From DATARR01 sp034666985 (GTDB lineage Bacteria > Acidobacteriota > Thermoanaerobaculia > Multivoradales > UBA5704): a stretch of 64,000 bases of DNA. The notes under the pieces were generated by a model that saw nothing but the letters and a program-made list of their open reading frames with translations, was not told the origin of the DNA and searched no databases. This document shows, one piece after another, positions 25,781-36,655 of this stretch (positions within the stretch are counted from its first letter, which is position 1; each line of letters starts with the position of its first letter). Made by a program: the position numbers and the translations under genes. The stretch is taken from contig JAXDKS010000057.1 in NCBI GenBank assembly GCA_034666985.1, forward strand, positions 1 to 64,000, written 5' to 3'.

Positions 25781-28700
25781 GTCCCCAGCGACTCCAGGGT
25801 CTCCCGCGCCGTGGTCACGAGCTGCCGGGCGCCGCCGCCGGGCAGGGTGAGGACGCCGGTGGGGCTGAAGCTCGCTCCGGGCAGGTTGGAGACCATCTCG
25901 ATCAATCGTTCGACGTCGATCCGGGCGTCGCGGCGCAGGCGAATGATCAGCTCGCCGCTCTTGGCCGAGATCGACTGCACCCGCAGCGACTCGGCCAGCC
26001 GCTTGAGGGCGGCCACCTCCACCAGGGTCTGGACGGCGGGGGGCGGCGGCCCGAAGCGGTCGGCGAGCTCGGCCAGCATCTCGCGCTCGGGCTCCTCGGA
26101 GATCTTGCGGTAGAGCTCCATGCGCAGGTTGGCGTCGTCCACGTACTCGGCGGGAATCGACATGGGCACCGGCAGGTCGAGGGCCACGGACGGCGCCTCC
26201 TCGACGCTCTCGCCCCGCAGCTCGCGCACGGTCTCCTCCAGCAGCTTGAGGTAGGTCTCGATGCCCACCGCCCCGATGTGGCCGCTCTGCTCGCCTCCCA
26301 GCAGGTTGCCGGCGCCGCGGATCTCGAGGTCGCGGGCGGCGATGCGGAAGCCGGCGCCCAGGTCCGAGAACTCGCGCAGGGCCGCCAGGCGCTTCCTCGC
26401 CTGCTCGGAGAGGATGCGGTCCTCAGGGACCAGGAAGTAGCAGTAGGCAAGCTGATTGCTGCGCCCCACCCGTCCCCGGAGCTGGTAGAGCTGCGCCAGG
26501 CCGAAGCGGTCGGCGCGGTGGACGATCATGGTGTTGACGTTGGGGATGTCGATGCCGTTCTCGATGATGGTGGTGGCCAGCAAGACGTCGAAATCGCCGC
26601 GGGTGAAGGCGTGCATGCGGCGCGACAGCTCCTCCTCGTTGAGCTGGCCGTGGCCGACCGTGACCCGCACCCCGGGGACGATCTCCTTCAGGCGGATCAG
26701 CCGCTCCTCGATCGACTCCACCCGGTTGTAGACGTAGTAGACCTGACCGCCGCGCTCGATCTCGAACTCGATGGCCTCCCGCACCACCTCGTTGTTATAA
26801 GGAAGGATGGCCGTCTCCACCGCCATGCGGTCCTTGGGCGGCGTCTCGATCACCGACAGGTCGCGGACCCCGGCGAGCGAGAGCTGGAGGGTGCGCGGCA
26901 CGGGCGTCGCCGACATCGCCAGCACATGGACGTTCTTCTTGAGCTGCTTCAGCCGCTCCTTCTGCGCCACCCCGAAGCGCTGCTCCTCGTCAACGATCAG
27001 CAGGCCGAGCCGCGGGAGCTGGATGTCCTTGGAGAGCAGCCGGTGGGTGCCGATGAGGATGTCCACCTTCCCTTCGCCCAGCCGCTTCTTCAGCTCCCGC
27101 ACCTCCTGGGGCGAGCGGAAGCGGGAGACCATCTCGATGGTCACCGGGAAGCCCGCGAAGCGCTTGCGAAAGGTCTCCAGGTGCTGGTCCGCAAGGATGG
27201 TGGTGGGAGCGAGGACGGCCACCTGGAAGCCGCCGTCCACCGCTTTGAAGGCGGCGCGCATGGCCACCTCGGTCTTGCCGTAGCCCACGTCACCGCAGAG
27301 CAGCCGGTCCATGGGGCGCTCGCGCTGGAGGTCCTCGCGGATGGTGACGATGGCCTCGAGCTGGTCGGGACTCTCCTCGTAGGCGAAAGCGGCCTCGAAC
27401 TGGTGGAGCAGATCGGTGTCGGGCGGCATGGCGGGCGCGCGGGCGACCTGGCGCTCGGCGTAGAGCTTGAGCAGCTCGCCCGCCATGTCGCGCATCCCCT
27501 TCTTCACCCGCGCCTTGGTGCGGTTCCACGAGGTGCCGCCGAGCTGGTCGAGACGGGGGGCCACCCCTTCGATGCCGCTGTACTTCTGCACCTGGTCGAT
27601 ACGCGAGAGAGGGAGGAGCAGCCGCTTGCCACCGGCGTAGGAGATCTCCATCACCTCGGTCTCGGAGGCGGTGGCCGGCCCTCCCAGCTCGCGCAGCACC
27701 GGCGGCAGGCCGCCCGCGCCCGTGCCGTCCCCGCCCACCGAGCGCAGGGCCACGAACTGGCCGATGCCGTGGTCCACGTGCACCACGTAGTCGCCCACCT
27801 TCAAGTCGCGCAGACCGGAGAGGAACGGGCCGTAGCGGGTCTTGCCCGCCCGGCGCTGGAGCTTCGCCTGAGGGAGGAGCTGCTGCTCGCCGTAGACCAC
27901 CACGCCCGCCGGTGGAAGGCGGAAGCCGCGGGCGAGCTCGCCCGTCACCAGCTCGACGCCGCCCCTCCCGAGCGGCACCTCGCGGCCTTCCAGCAACTCC
28001 TCGATCCGCCGCCGGTGAGCCGGGGAGACGACCACGAGGCACCGCTCGCCGCGGGCCCGGGCCGTGGCCACCTCCTGGGGAAAGCGGGGGAGCTGGCCGT
28101 GGAAGAGGTCGGTCAGGGTGCCGTGAAAATCCGCTCCGGGTCCCTTGCCATCCCGCCCGCTCACCACCCCACCCACTACTAGATCGCGCAGGCGGACGGC
28201 CGCCTCCTCCAGCGCCTCCCGCACCAACTGCGACGGCTGCTCCAAGGCCTCGGGGGGCACCGCCAGCTTGCCGTGCTCGACGCGGGAGGCGTAGTCGCCC
28301 TCCAGACGCTCGGCGTGGTGGGCGACCTCGGCCTCCAGAGCCGGCGGATCGATGGCCAGCGTCAGCGGGCTCGGCAGCGCGTCCATCAACGCCACGGTCT
28401 TCGACGCGAGGAGGGGATGGTAGTTCTCCCACCCCGGAAACTCCCCGCGGTTGCGCAGCCCTTCGATGGCCTCGGCCTCGTGCGGCCCCAGGTCGGAGCC
28501 CAGGTTCTCCGTCAGCAACTCAGCCAGGAGGGCCGCGTCCTCGGCGCCGCCGGGGAAGAGATAGAGGGGGAGGATGCGGATCGAGTCCAGCGTGTCCTCC
28601 GAGCGCTGGGACTGAGAATCGAACCAGCGGATGGACTCGACGGTATCGCCGAACAGGTCGAGCCGTACGGGCGCGTCCTCGCCCGGCGGGAAGACGTCCA

Positions 28701-29238
28701 CGATGCCGCCACGCACGGCGAAGTCCCCCACCTCGTAGACCAGGTCGGTGCGCTTGTAGCCATAGCGCGCCAGGTGTCGGGTGAGGCTCTCGATGGGGTG
28801 GTCCTCCCCCGGGCGGACCTCCAGGACGGCGCGGCGGAAGGCCTCGGGGGCGGGCAGGCGGCGGAACAGGGCGCGGGGCGTAGTGACGATCGTGATCGCC
28901 CGGCCCGAGGTGACGCAGTCGAGCGCCACCGACTCCTGGGCCCGCACCATCAGCGAGGTCTCGGTCTCCTGGTAGGGGGTGAGGGAGGGCGCCGGGAAGT
29001 AGACAACTCCCTCCTCACGGCCGAACAGGCGGGCGGCCTCCATCCACATCAGGGCATCGGCCTCGCGGGGCACCACCACCAGCAGCGGCCGCTTGAGGTC
29101 TCGGGCCAGCATCTCGCCCACCCACGCCGCCGCCGGCACGGGCAGGCGCACCACGTCCCCGAGCCCCTGGAGCAGGGACTTGTAGGGCGCACTACTGCGC
29201 AGCGTGCGGGAGAGGTCCTCCCACGCCGAGTCCATCAT
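25777..29238 (-). CDS. mfd: Transcription-repair coupling factor Mfd
   Basis: A 1153-residue ATP-dependent translocase that removes stalled RNA polymerase and recruits UvrA. In order: UvrB-like N-terminal domains, the CarD-like RNA-polymerase-interaction domain (LKVGDYVVHVDHGIGQF, near residue 480), the RecG-type translocase with Walker A GDVGYGKTEVAMRAA (near 650) and DEEQRFG (near 750), GRVGRS, and the C-terminal TRCF domain. Length is normal for the family. First gene of an mfd-PPIase-surA operon with 4-base and 29-base overlaps. Confidence 0.98.
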   Translation of the reverse strand: MMDSAWEDLSRTLRSSAPYKSLLQGLGDVVRLPVPAAAWVGEMLARDLKRPLLVVVPREADALMWMEAARLFGREEGVVYFPAPSLTPYQETETSLMVRAQESVALDCVTSGRAITIVTTPRALFRRLPAPEAFRRAVLEVRPGEDHPIESLTRHLARYGYKRTDLVYEVGDFAVRGGIVDVFPPGEDAPVRLDLFGDTVESIRWFDSQSQRSEDTLDSIRILPLYLFPGGAEDAALLAELLTENLGSDLGPHEAEAIEGLRNRGEFPGWENYHPLLASKTVALMDALPSPLTLAIDPPALEAEVAHHAERLEGDYASRVEHGKLAVPPEALEQPSQLVREALEEAAVRLRDLVVGGVVSGRDGKGPGADFHGTLTDLFHGQLPRFPQEVATARARGERCLVVVSPAHRRRIEELLEGREVPLGRGGVELVTGELARGFRLPPAGVVVYGEQQLLPQAKLQRRAGKTRYGPFLSGLRDLKVGDYVVHVDHGIGQFVALRSVGGDGTGAGGLPPVLRELGGPATASETEVMEISYAGGKRLLLPLSRIDQVQKYSGIEGVAPRLDQLGGTSWNRTKARVKKGMRDMAGELLKLYAERQVARAPAMPPDTDLLHQFEAAFAYEESPDQLEAIVTIREDLQRERPMDRLLCGDVGYGKTEVAMRAAFKAVDGGFQVAVLAPTTILADQHLETFRKRFAGFPVTIEMVSRFRSPQEVRELKKRLGEGKVDILIGTHRLLSKDIQLPRLGLLIVDEEQRFGVAQKERLKQLKKNVHVLAMSATPVPRTLQLSLAGVRDLSVIETPPKDRMAVETAILPYNNEVVREAIEFEIERGGQVYYVYNRVESIEERLIRLKEIVPGVRVTVGHGQLNEEELSRRMHAFTRGDFDVLLATTIIENGIDIPNVNTMIVHRADRFGLAQLYQLRGRVGRSNQLAYCYFLVPEDRILSEQARKRLAALREFSDLGAGFRIAARDLEIRGAGNLLGGEQSGHIGAVGIETYLKLLEETVRELRGESVEEAPSVALDLPVPMSIPAEYVDDANLRMELYRKISEEPEREMLAELADRFGPPPPAVQTLVEVAALKRLAESLRVQSISAKSGELIIRLRRDARIDVERLIEMVSNLPGASFSPTGVLTLPGGGARQLVTTARETLESLGT

Positions 29239-29291
29239 GCAGGGAGTCTAACGTTTCTTCCTTGTGGTACCTTCCCGGAAGAGGCACCCTC

Positions 29292-29555
29292 ATGAAGACC
29301 CAGAGCTTAGACACCCCTCCGGACATCGAGGAGATGATGCTGGAGCGTTACCGGCAGATGTCGCCCGGGGAGAAACTGCGAGCCGTTCAAGAGATGAACC
29401 GGACGGTCCAGCTCATGGCCCTCGCCGGAATCCGAAGCAGGCACGGGGCCGATCTCTCCGAACGCGAGCTGCGACTGCGCCTGGCAGCGTTATGGCTGGA
29501 CCGGGATAGCATGATCGAGGTCTATGGATGGGATCCCGAGGTCGAGGGGTACTGA
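29292..29555 (+). CDS. Small protein paired with nucleotidyltransferase
   Basis: An 87-residue protein with a RYRQMSPGEKLRAVQEMNRTVQLMALAGI segment rich in helix formers and the ending YGWDPEVEGY. Small proteins of this type are commonly encoded directly before an AbiEii/MNT-like nucleotidyltransferase, and the pair behaves like a toxin-antitoxin module in annotation; I know of no demonstrated function for this one. Its stop lies 1 base before the next gene's GTG. The ATG at 29292 follows a GAGGCACC sequence. Confidence 0.6.
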   Translation: MKTQSLDTPPDIEEMMLERYRQMSPGEKLRAVQEMNRTVQLMALAGIRSRHGADLSERELRLRLAALWLDRDSMIEVYGWDPEVEGY

Positions 29556-29556
29556 G

Positions 29557-30153
29557 GTGGAGCTGCCCGATGCGATCCGGGTCACTTTCGAGGTAGCCCA
29601 AGCCCTGGAGGAGCTCCAGGTCCCATATCTTGTGGGAGGCTCTATTGCCAGCTCCGTCCACGGCATCCCCCGCAGCACCCGGGACGCCGACCTGGTCGCC
29701 GATCTCCAGCCGCAGGACGTCCCGCCGCTCGTCGCTGCGCTCACGGCGAATTTCTACATTGATGCTGAACGGATTCTGCACGCCATCCGCCGCCGCTCGT
29801 CGTTCAACCTGATCCACCATTCGACGGGCCTCAAAATCGACATCTTCCTCCTCAAGGGAGATCCCCTCTCCCGCCAGGAGATGAATCGGCGACGGCGGAT
29901 CTCTCCTCTGGACGACGCCACCACGATTCCCGTGGCCAGCCCCGAGGACATCATTCTTCAGAAGCTGCACTGGTACCGGCTGGGAAACGGCGTCTCCGAC
30001 CAGCAGTGGAACGACGTGCTGGGCGTTTTGAAGGTCCAGAGAAGAAGTATCGACTTCCCCTACCTGAGGGAAGGAGCAGACCGGAGGGAGATCGGAGACC
30101 TCCTGGAGAGGGCTCTCCAGGACGCAGGGATCGAGCCCTCCGCCGAGCAATGA
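29557..30153 (+). CDS. Nucleotidyltransferase (AbiEii/MNT-like)
   Basis: A 198-residue protein. The active-site pattern GGSIASSVHGIPRSTRDADLVADL at about 18-41 matches the GG-x-A...G-x-R-x-T-x-D-x-D signature of DUF6036/AbiEii-like nucleotidyltransferases, and a third acidic residue is in LKIDIFLLK. The start is placed at the GTG at 29557, after GAGGGG; an ATG at 29524 lies inside the previous gene. Toxins of this superfamily nucleotidylate tRNA or partner proteins. Substrate unknown here. Confidence 0.7.
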   Translation: MELPDAIRVTFEVAQALEELQVPYLVGGSIASSVHGIPRSTRDADLVADLQPQDVPPLVAALTANFYIDAERILHAIRRRSSFNLIHHSTGLKIDIFLLKGDPLSRQEMNRRRRISPLDDATTIPVASPEDIILQKLHWYRLGNGVSDQQWNDVLGVLKVQRRSIDFPYLREGADRREIGDLLERALQDAGIEPSAEQ

Positions 30154-30154
30154 T

Positions 30155-30388
30155 TCACGACCGCCGCTCGAGCCGCCCCATCATCCACCCCCGGCTCCGC
30201 ACCACGACCAGGGGAAGAAGGACACAGGCGACGATCCCGCCCAGGAGCTGGGCTCCCCAGGCCGTCCAGGAGATCTCCGCCGGCCCCAGGTAGAAGCCGT
30301 AGAGGCTGAGGCCGATCCCCCACACCACCGCCGCGACGATTCCCACGCAGAGCGCCGATTCCGTTGTCTCGTCCTGGAGCTTGAACAC
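30155..30388 (-). CDS. Small two-span membrane protein
   Basis: A 77-residue protein starting at a GTG (30388) after an excellent AAAGGAGGAAG Shine-Dalgarno. Two hydrophobic segments (about 13-33 and 42-62) are separated by a short loop, and the C-terminus is basic (SRGWMMGRLERRS). No family recognised. It is convergent with the nucleotidyltransferase gene, one base between stops. Confidence 0.65.
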   Translation of the reverse strand: MFKLQDETTESALCVGIVAAVVWGIGLSLYGFYLGPAEISWTAWGAQLLGGIVACVLLPLVVVRSRGWMMGRLERRS

Positions 30389-30568
30389 GCGACTTCCTCC
30401 TTTGGGAAAACCACCGTCCTTCCGGGGGATCGGCTTTGGCTTTGTAGAAGAAGCATGAAGCAAGCGTCGTGCCACAATTTCATCCCGCCGGCGGGCTCCT
30501 CTCCCGGGGCTCTCGTCACCCGGCGCCGTGCTAGGCTCCGTTTTCACTCTGTTCGTAGGAGGGAAAGA

Positions 30569-31105
30569 ATGCCCAATCGTTATCCCATGGAGGCTGTGCT
30601 GCGCGACGGACGCCGGCTCCTGATCCGCCCATTCAGCGAGCACGACGTCGACGCCCTGTACGAGTTCTTCCTGCGTCTCCCCCAGGAAGTGCGCCGATTC
30701 GCCTGGGACCGCATCGATAACCGCGCGCTGGTGGAGAGCTGGGGCCGTGAGCTGGACTACGGCAAGGTCCTGCCGCTCCTCGCCTTCGACGGCAGGAAGG
30801 TGGTCGCCGACGCCACCCTCCACCGCCGCCAGGGGAGCCCCCTGCGCCTGGTGGGCCGCGTCAAGTGGCTGCTCGATCCCGAGTATCGCGGCGTGGGCCT
30901 CGGGACGGTGCTGGTCAACCAGTTCATCGACACGGCACGGGTCGACGGTCTGCGCCACCTCACCTGCATGCTGATCTCCGACTTCGAGGCCGACGCGGTG
31001 CGCACCCTCCGCGACCTGGGCTTCGACGGTTACACCGTCCCCGGCTACGGGACGGACCCCGACGGCAACCAGCACGACATGATCAAGATGGTGCTGAAGC
31101 TCTGA
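30569..31105 (+). CDS. GNAT-family acetyltransferase
   Basis: A 178-residue protein. The GNAT motif A region is WLLDPEYRGVGLGTVLVNQFI with the acetyl-CoA loop R-G-V-G-L-G, and the C-terminal strand/loop ADAVRTLRDLGFDGYTVPGYG follows. The start at ATG 30569 has AGGAGGG just upstream. Acceptor unknown; proteins of this group include ribosomal and small-molecule N-acetyltransferases. Confidence 0.8.
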   Translation: MPNRYPMEAVLRDGRRLLIRPFSEHDVDALYEFFLRLPQEVRRFAWDRIDNRALVESWGRELDYGKVLPLLAFDGRKVVADATLHRRQGSPLRLVGRVKWLLDPEYRGVGLGTVLVNQFIDTARVDGLRHLTCMLISDFEADAVRTLRDLGFDGYTVPGYGTDPDGNQHDMIKMVLKL

Positions 31106-31126
31106 CTCGGAAGGCCGGCGATCCGG

Positions 31127-31477
31127 TCACTTCACCGGCTCGTCACGGCCATGCGCATGGGCTGGCGGCGACGTGGCCTCGACGGCCTTGAACGGTTCCA
31201 GGATGCGGTACCGGTGCGCCGCCCCGCGGGGGACCACCCAGGAGTCCCCCTCCGCCAGGATCACCGTCTGCCCCTCCAGGAGCAGCTCGGCCCGCCCGGC
31301 GAGGACGTAGCCCACCGTCTCATACTCCCGGCGGCTCTCCGCTTTCTGCCTCTCCTCCCCGGGCTCCTCCTCCCAGAGGCGCATGGCCACGTGCACTCCC
31401 GAAGCGAGGTACTTCTGCCCCAGGGTGCCATGGGGGGAGTGCCGGGAATCGACCTTGGTCACCGTCGTGTCGCTCAT
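31127..31477 (-). CDS. Cupin-domain protein
   Basis: A 116-residue single-domain cupin. Motif 1 is degenerate (RREYETVGYVLAGRAELLLEGQ) and motif 2 is GDSWVVPRGAAHRYRI with the histidine retained. The start at ATG 31477 has AAGGAGGT upstream. Ligand unknown; the first metal-binding histidines appear to be missing (E/T in their place), so it may bind a ligand without catalysis. Confidence 0.72.
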   Translation of the reverse strand: MSDTTVTKVDSRHSPHGTLGQKYLASGVHVAMRLWEEEPGEERQKAESRREYETVGYVLAGRAELLLEGQTVILAEGDSWVVPRGAAHRYRILEPFKAVEATSPPAHAHGRDEPVK

Positions 31478-31608
31478 CGAGACCTCCTTCCAGTGTCGCC
31501 GCACACCTCTGCACGAGCGTTGCCAGCAGGCTGTGGCATGGTGGTTGCTCCTTCCCAGGGCGGGATGCCCGCTCAGGGTGTCCTCCTGACGACAAGGAGA
31601 CGAACGAC

Positions 31609-31884
31609 ATGCCGATGATCCTATTGTCCAAAGGGGCGGAGATCCTGCTGGTGCAGTTCCACGAGCAGAAGGGTGACCGGGTGGGTGCCGCCGTGGGCGA
31701 CCGGCTTCCCGAGAGCGCCTTCGAGGAGGCCGCGGCCGAGAGCCCCGGCGTCGACTTCGAGGGCGCGATGCAGTCCCTGCTGGAAGGGAACCTCGTCCGG
31801 AAGGAAGGGGAAGAGTACGTCTTCACCCAGGAGGGCTACGACTATCTATATAAGAGGACGGGCCACCGGATGGGGGAAGGTTAA
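31609..31884 (+). CDS. Small hypothetical protein
   Basis: A 91-residue acidic protein. The second half (FEGAMQSLLEGNLVRKEGEEYVFTQEGYDYL) has the look of a winged-helix fold. An AAGGAG sequence precedes the ATG. It is convergent with and overlaps the next minus-strand gene by 4 bases. No family assigned. Confidence 0.55.
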   Translation: MPMILLSKGAEILLVQFHEQKGDRVGAAVGDRLPESAFEEAAAESPGVDFEGAMQSLLEGNLVRKEGEEYVFTQEGYDYLYKRTGHRMGEG

Positions 31885-32105
31885 CCTCCCGACCGCTTCG
31901 CCTTGTACCCGGCCTTGAGGAGCTCGGCGACCAGCCGCTCGGCGTGGTCGCCCTGGATCTCCAGCTCGAAGGCGGGGAGGGCTTCCCGGGGTGTCCCCGC
32001 CTTGCCCGCCTTGAGCGCTCCGCCGCTCCCGCACAGCTTCTTCCACGACGACAGGAGCGCCTCGGCCTCCTCGCGGCTCAGCACCAGCGGTCCGGCGACG
32101 GTCAC
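31881..32105 (-). CDS. Small hypothetical protein
   Basis: A 74-residue protein from a GTG at 32105 preceded by GGGGGGAAG. It contains LVLSREEAEALLSSWKKL and ends in a positively charged AELLKAGYKAKRSGG. The frame stays open upstream to 32318, so the true start is uncertain. No family recognised. Confidence 0.4.
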   Translation of the reverse strand: MTVAGPLVLSREEAEALLSSWKKLCGSGGALKAGKAGTPREALPAFELEIQGDHAERLVAELLKAGYKAKRSGG

Positions 32106-32347
32106 GGTCTTCCCCCCACGTCCTCCCCGCTCCAGGCGCACTCGCGGCGACTGTTCCCAAGGCTGCAGGCTCGCGGCCGGGGTTGACCCCGCAAGGCGCT
32201 CAGGCCGGGCAGCCCGGGCAGGCTCTCCCTTCCTCGGGACGGGAGATTCCGTAGAATAGACGGTGCGGCCCGGCTTCGGCTTCAAGGCTCCCCCAGCCGT
32301 TGTAGGATCTCCCCCCACGGCATTTCGAGAGAACGGACGGTAAACGC

Positions 32348-34147
<1,800 letters not shown>

Positions 34148-34149
34148 CT

Positions 34150-34177
34150 GTTCAGGGGGTCGAGCTCAGGGGGTCGA
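34150..34177 (+). repeat. 14-bp tandem duplication after lepA
   Basis: Two consecutive 14-bp units (GTTCAGGGGGTCGA and GCTCAGGGGGTCGA) start 3 bases after the lepA stop codon. On the minus strand each unit contains TGA. Confidence 0.75.
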
Positions 34178-34222
34178 TTGGAATGCCCACCGCCGTTTCC
34201 CGGTTGTTCAGGGAGCACCGTG

Positions 34223-34900
34223 ATGTCTGACGCGCTGACCCTGCCCACCGTCCTTCCCGTCTTCCCTCTCACCGGCTCGCTGCTCCTTCCGGGCAACCTG
34301 CTGCCGCTCAACGTATTCGAGCCGCGGTACCGGAACATGGTGGCCGACGCCCTGGAGGGGGAGAAGCACATCGGGATGATCCAGCCCCTCGTCCCCCGCC
34401 AGGACAACTGGGTGGAGGCCGCGGAGGGATCGGACGACCCCGAGCTCTACAGCATCGGCTGCGTCGGGCGGATCGACGAGTGCGAGCCGCAGCAGGACGG
34501 CCGCTATCTGGTCCTCCTGCGGGGGATCTCCCGTTTCCGCATCCGCCGCGAGCTGCCCGTCCACCGTGGCTACCGGCGGGTGCTGGCCGACTACGCCGAT
34601 TTCCAGCGCGACTTGAGCGAGCTCCAGGCCGAGGTGAATCCCGCCCGGCTGATGCGCGCCCTGCGCTCCTTCGGCGAGACCCATAGCCTGGAGCTCGACT
34701 ACGACCTCCTCGGCAGCGTCCCCGGCATCTCGCTGCTCAACGGCCTCTCCGTGGCCCTCCCCTTCCGCCCCGCCGAGAAGCAGGCCCTCCTCGAGGCCGC
34801 CAGTCCCGGCGAACGCGAGGAGATGCTGCTGGCGCTGATGGGCATGGGGATCGAGCCCCTCTCGACGGACGAGTACTACTCGCCCCCGCTTCTGAATTGA
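34223..34900 (+). CDS. Lon N-terminal (LAN) domain protein
   Basis: A 225-residue protein made only of the Lon substrate-binding domain: LPVFPLTGSLLLPGNLLPLNVFEPRYRNMVADAL at the start, then GCVGRI and LLRGISRFRI. There is no ATPase or protease part. Stand-alone LON domain proteins are common, and their role is not settled. ATG at 34223, with a GTG directly before it. Confidence 0.88.
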   Translation: MSDALTLPTVLPVFPLTGSLLLPGNLLPLNVFEPRYRNMVADALEGEKHIGMIQPLVPRQDNWVEAAEGSDDPELYSIGCVGRIDECEPQQDGRYLVLLRGISRFRIRRELPVHRGYRRVLADYADFQRDLSELQAEVNPARLMRALRSFGETHSLELDYDLLGSVPGISLLNGLSVALPFRPAEKQALLEAASPGEREEMLLALMGMGIEPLSTDEYYSPPLLN

Positions 34901-34953
34901 CCCCGAGAGCTGACCCCGAGAACTGACCAGGCGTACTGACTCAGGAGAATTGA
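34898..34953 (+). repeat. 13-bp tandem stop-codon array
   Basis: Starting with the stop of the LON-domain gene, TGA recurs at 34898, 34911, 34924, 34937 and 34951. The first two units are TGACCCCGAGAGC and TGACCCCGAGAAC, and later ones are more diverged. A 13-bp period moves the stop one frame each time, so all three frames are closed. The array runs directly into hflX. Confidence 0.85.
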
Positions 34954-34954
34954 C

Positions 34955-36655
34955 ATCTCACAGATCGACGGCGACATCCGCGGCATCAAAGCCTCCGAGA
35001 TCCGCGCCCTGGAGCGCACCTACCGCCGCCGGGTCGACCCCCGGCAGGTGGTCTCCCCCGAGCTCGCCCGGCACCTCACCGAGATCTCCCGCCAGCTCAA
35101 CCGGCAGGTCGGCGTGCTGCTGGGTCGCGAGGGGACCGTCCGCAACGTCATCGTAGGCGACGCCCACAGCCTGACCCTGCCCGACATCGGCCGTCTGCGG
35201 GGCGGCGTCGGCCGCTTCCGCGGTCTGCGCCTCGTCCACACGCACCTGAAGGGTGAGCCCCTGACTCGGGACGACCTGAACGACCTCGCGCTCCTGCGTC
35301 TCGACCTGGTCGCCATGATCGAGGTGCTGGAGAGCGGCCTGCCCGGACGGGTGGAGCTGGCGCACCTCGCGCCCTTGGATCCCGATGCGGTCTCAGGCAA
35401 CGGAGCTGAGCCCTTCGAACGCATCCAGGCGCCGGACGTCCATCAGATCCCCTTCGACGTCGAGGCCACGATGCGGGCCCTCGAGGAGGAGCTCGCCCGC
35501 ATTGCCAATGACGCAGCGAATGCCGGAGAGACCCAGAAGGAGCGGGCCCTGGTGGTGGGCATCGTCCCCGAGGACGAGCACTTCGAGGAGATGCTGGAGC
35601 TGGTCCGCTCCGCCGGGGTCGCCGTCGCCGGCACCGTGCGTCAGAAGCGTTCCCAGGTCCACCCGCGCACCGTGGTGGGCACCGGCAAGCTGCAGGAGAT
35701 CGTCCTCGAAGCCATGCGCCACCGGGCCACGGTGGCCATCTTCGACATCGATCTCAAGCCTGCCCAGGCCCGCGCCTTCGAGGACGCGACCGGCCTGAAA
35801 GCCATCGATCGCACGCAGCTCATCCTGGACGTCTTCGCCCAGCGGGCCCGCAGCCGGGACGGCAAGCTCCAGGTGGAGCTCGCCCAGCTCAAATACTCCC
35901 TGCCGCGCCTGACGGAGAAGGACGCCGGCCTCTCGCGCCTCACCGGCGGCATCGGCGGCCGGGGTCCCGGCGAGACCGTGGTCGAAATCGGCCGCCGGCG
36001 GATTCGCGACCGCATCCGATCCCTGGAGAAGCAGGTTGAAGGATTGTCGCGCCAGCGCGATCTGCGTCGCCGCCGCCGCCGGGAGGAGGGGGTGCCCGTC
36101 CTCTCCATCATCGGCTACACCAACGCCGGCAAGAGCACGCTCCTCAACGCCATGACGGGTAGCGAGGTCGAATCCGCGGACAAGCTCTTCATGACCCTCG
36201 ATCCCACCAGCCGGCGCCTGCGCTTCCCTCGCGAAGGCGAGGTGGTGATCACCGACACCGTGGGCTTCATCGCCGACCTGCCCACGGACCTCGTCGCCGC
36301 CTTCCGCGCCACCCTCGAAGAGCTGGCCGACGCCGACCTCCTCCTCCACGTCGTGGACGCCGCCGATCCCCGGCTGGAGCAGAAGCTCGAAGCCGTGCAG
36401 AGGATCTTGACCGAGCTCCACCTCGACGGGGCCCCCCGCCTGATCGTCCTCAACAAGACCGACCTCCTGGAGCCCTACGAAGCCGCCGCCCTCGCCCGCC
36501 GCTTCGCCGGAGTCTCCGTGAGCGCCGCCAAGCGCCACGGCCTCGGCGAGCTCGTCCAGGCCGCTGAGGAGAAACTGGGGAGAGGGAAGCCGCTGATGAA
36601 GACGTATGGATCTCGTGCCATCCCCAGCCATGAAACCCTTTGCGAGGATGTCTGA
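34955..36655 (+). CDS. hflX: GTPase HflX
   Basis: A ribosome-splitting GTPase of about 566 residues. The conserved N-terminus (IDGDIRGIKASEIRALERTYRRRV) lies upstream of the first GTG (35048) and the frame is closed by TGA at 34937, so the only starts that keep it are ATT 34949 or ATC 34955, after AGGAGA. The HflX domain has GTGKLQEI and the G domain has G1 GYTNAGKST, DTVGF and NKTD. RQVGVLL and GGRGPGE are also visible. The last residues and stop come from the palindromic element at 36646. Confidence 0.9.
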   Translation: MSQIDGDIRGIKASEIRALERTYRRRVDPRQVVSPELARHLTEISRQLNRQVGVLLGREGTVRNVIVGDAHSLTLPDIGRLRGGVGRFRGLRLVHTHLKGEPLTRDDLNDLALLRLDLVAMIEVLESGLPGRVELAHLAPLDPDAVSGNGAEPFERIQAPDVHQIPFDVEATMRALEEELARIANDAANAGETQKERALVVGIVPEDEHFEEMLELVRSAGVAVAGTVRQKRSQVHPRTVVGTGKLQEIVLEAMRHRATVAIFDIDLKPAQARAFEDATGLKAIDRTQLILDVFAQRARSRDGKLQVELAQLKYSLPRLTEKDAGLSRLTGGIGGRGPGETVVEIGRRRIRDRIRSLEKQVEGLSRQRDLRRRRRREEGVPVLSIIGYTNAGKSTLLNAMTGSEVESADKLFMTLDPTSRRLRFPREGEVVITDTVGFIADLPTDLVAAFRATLEELADADLLLHVVDAADPRLEQKLEAVQRILTELHLDGAPRLIVLNKTDLLEPYEAAALARRFAGVSVSAAKRHGLGELVQAAEEKLGRGKPLMKTYGSRAIPSHETLCEDV

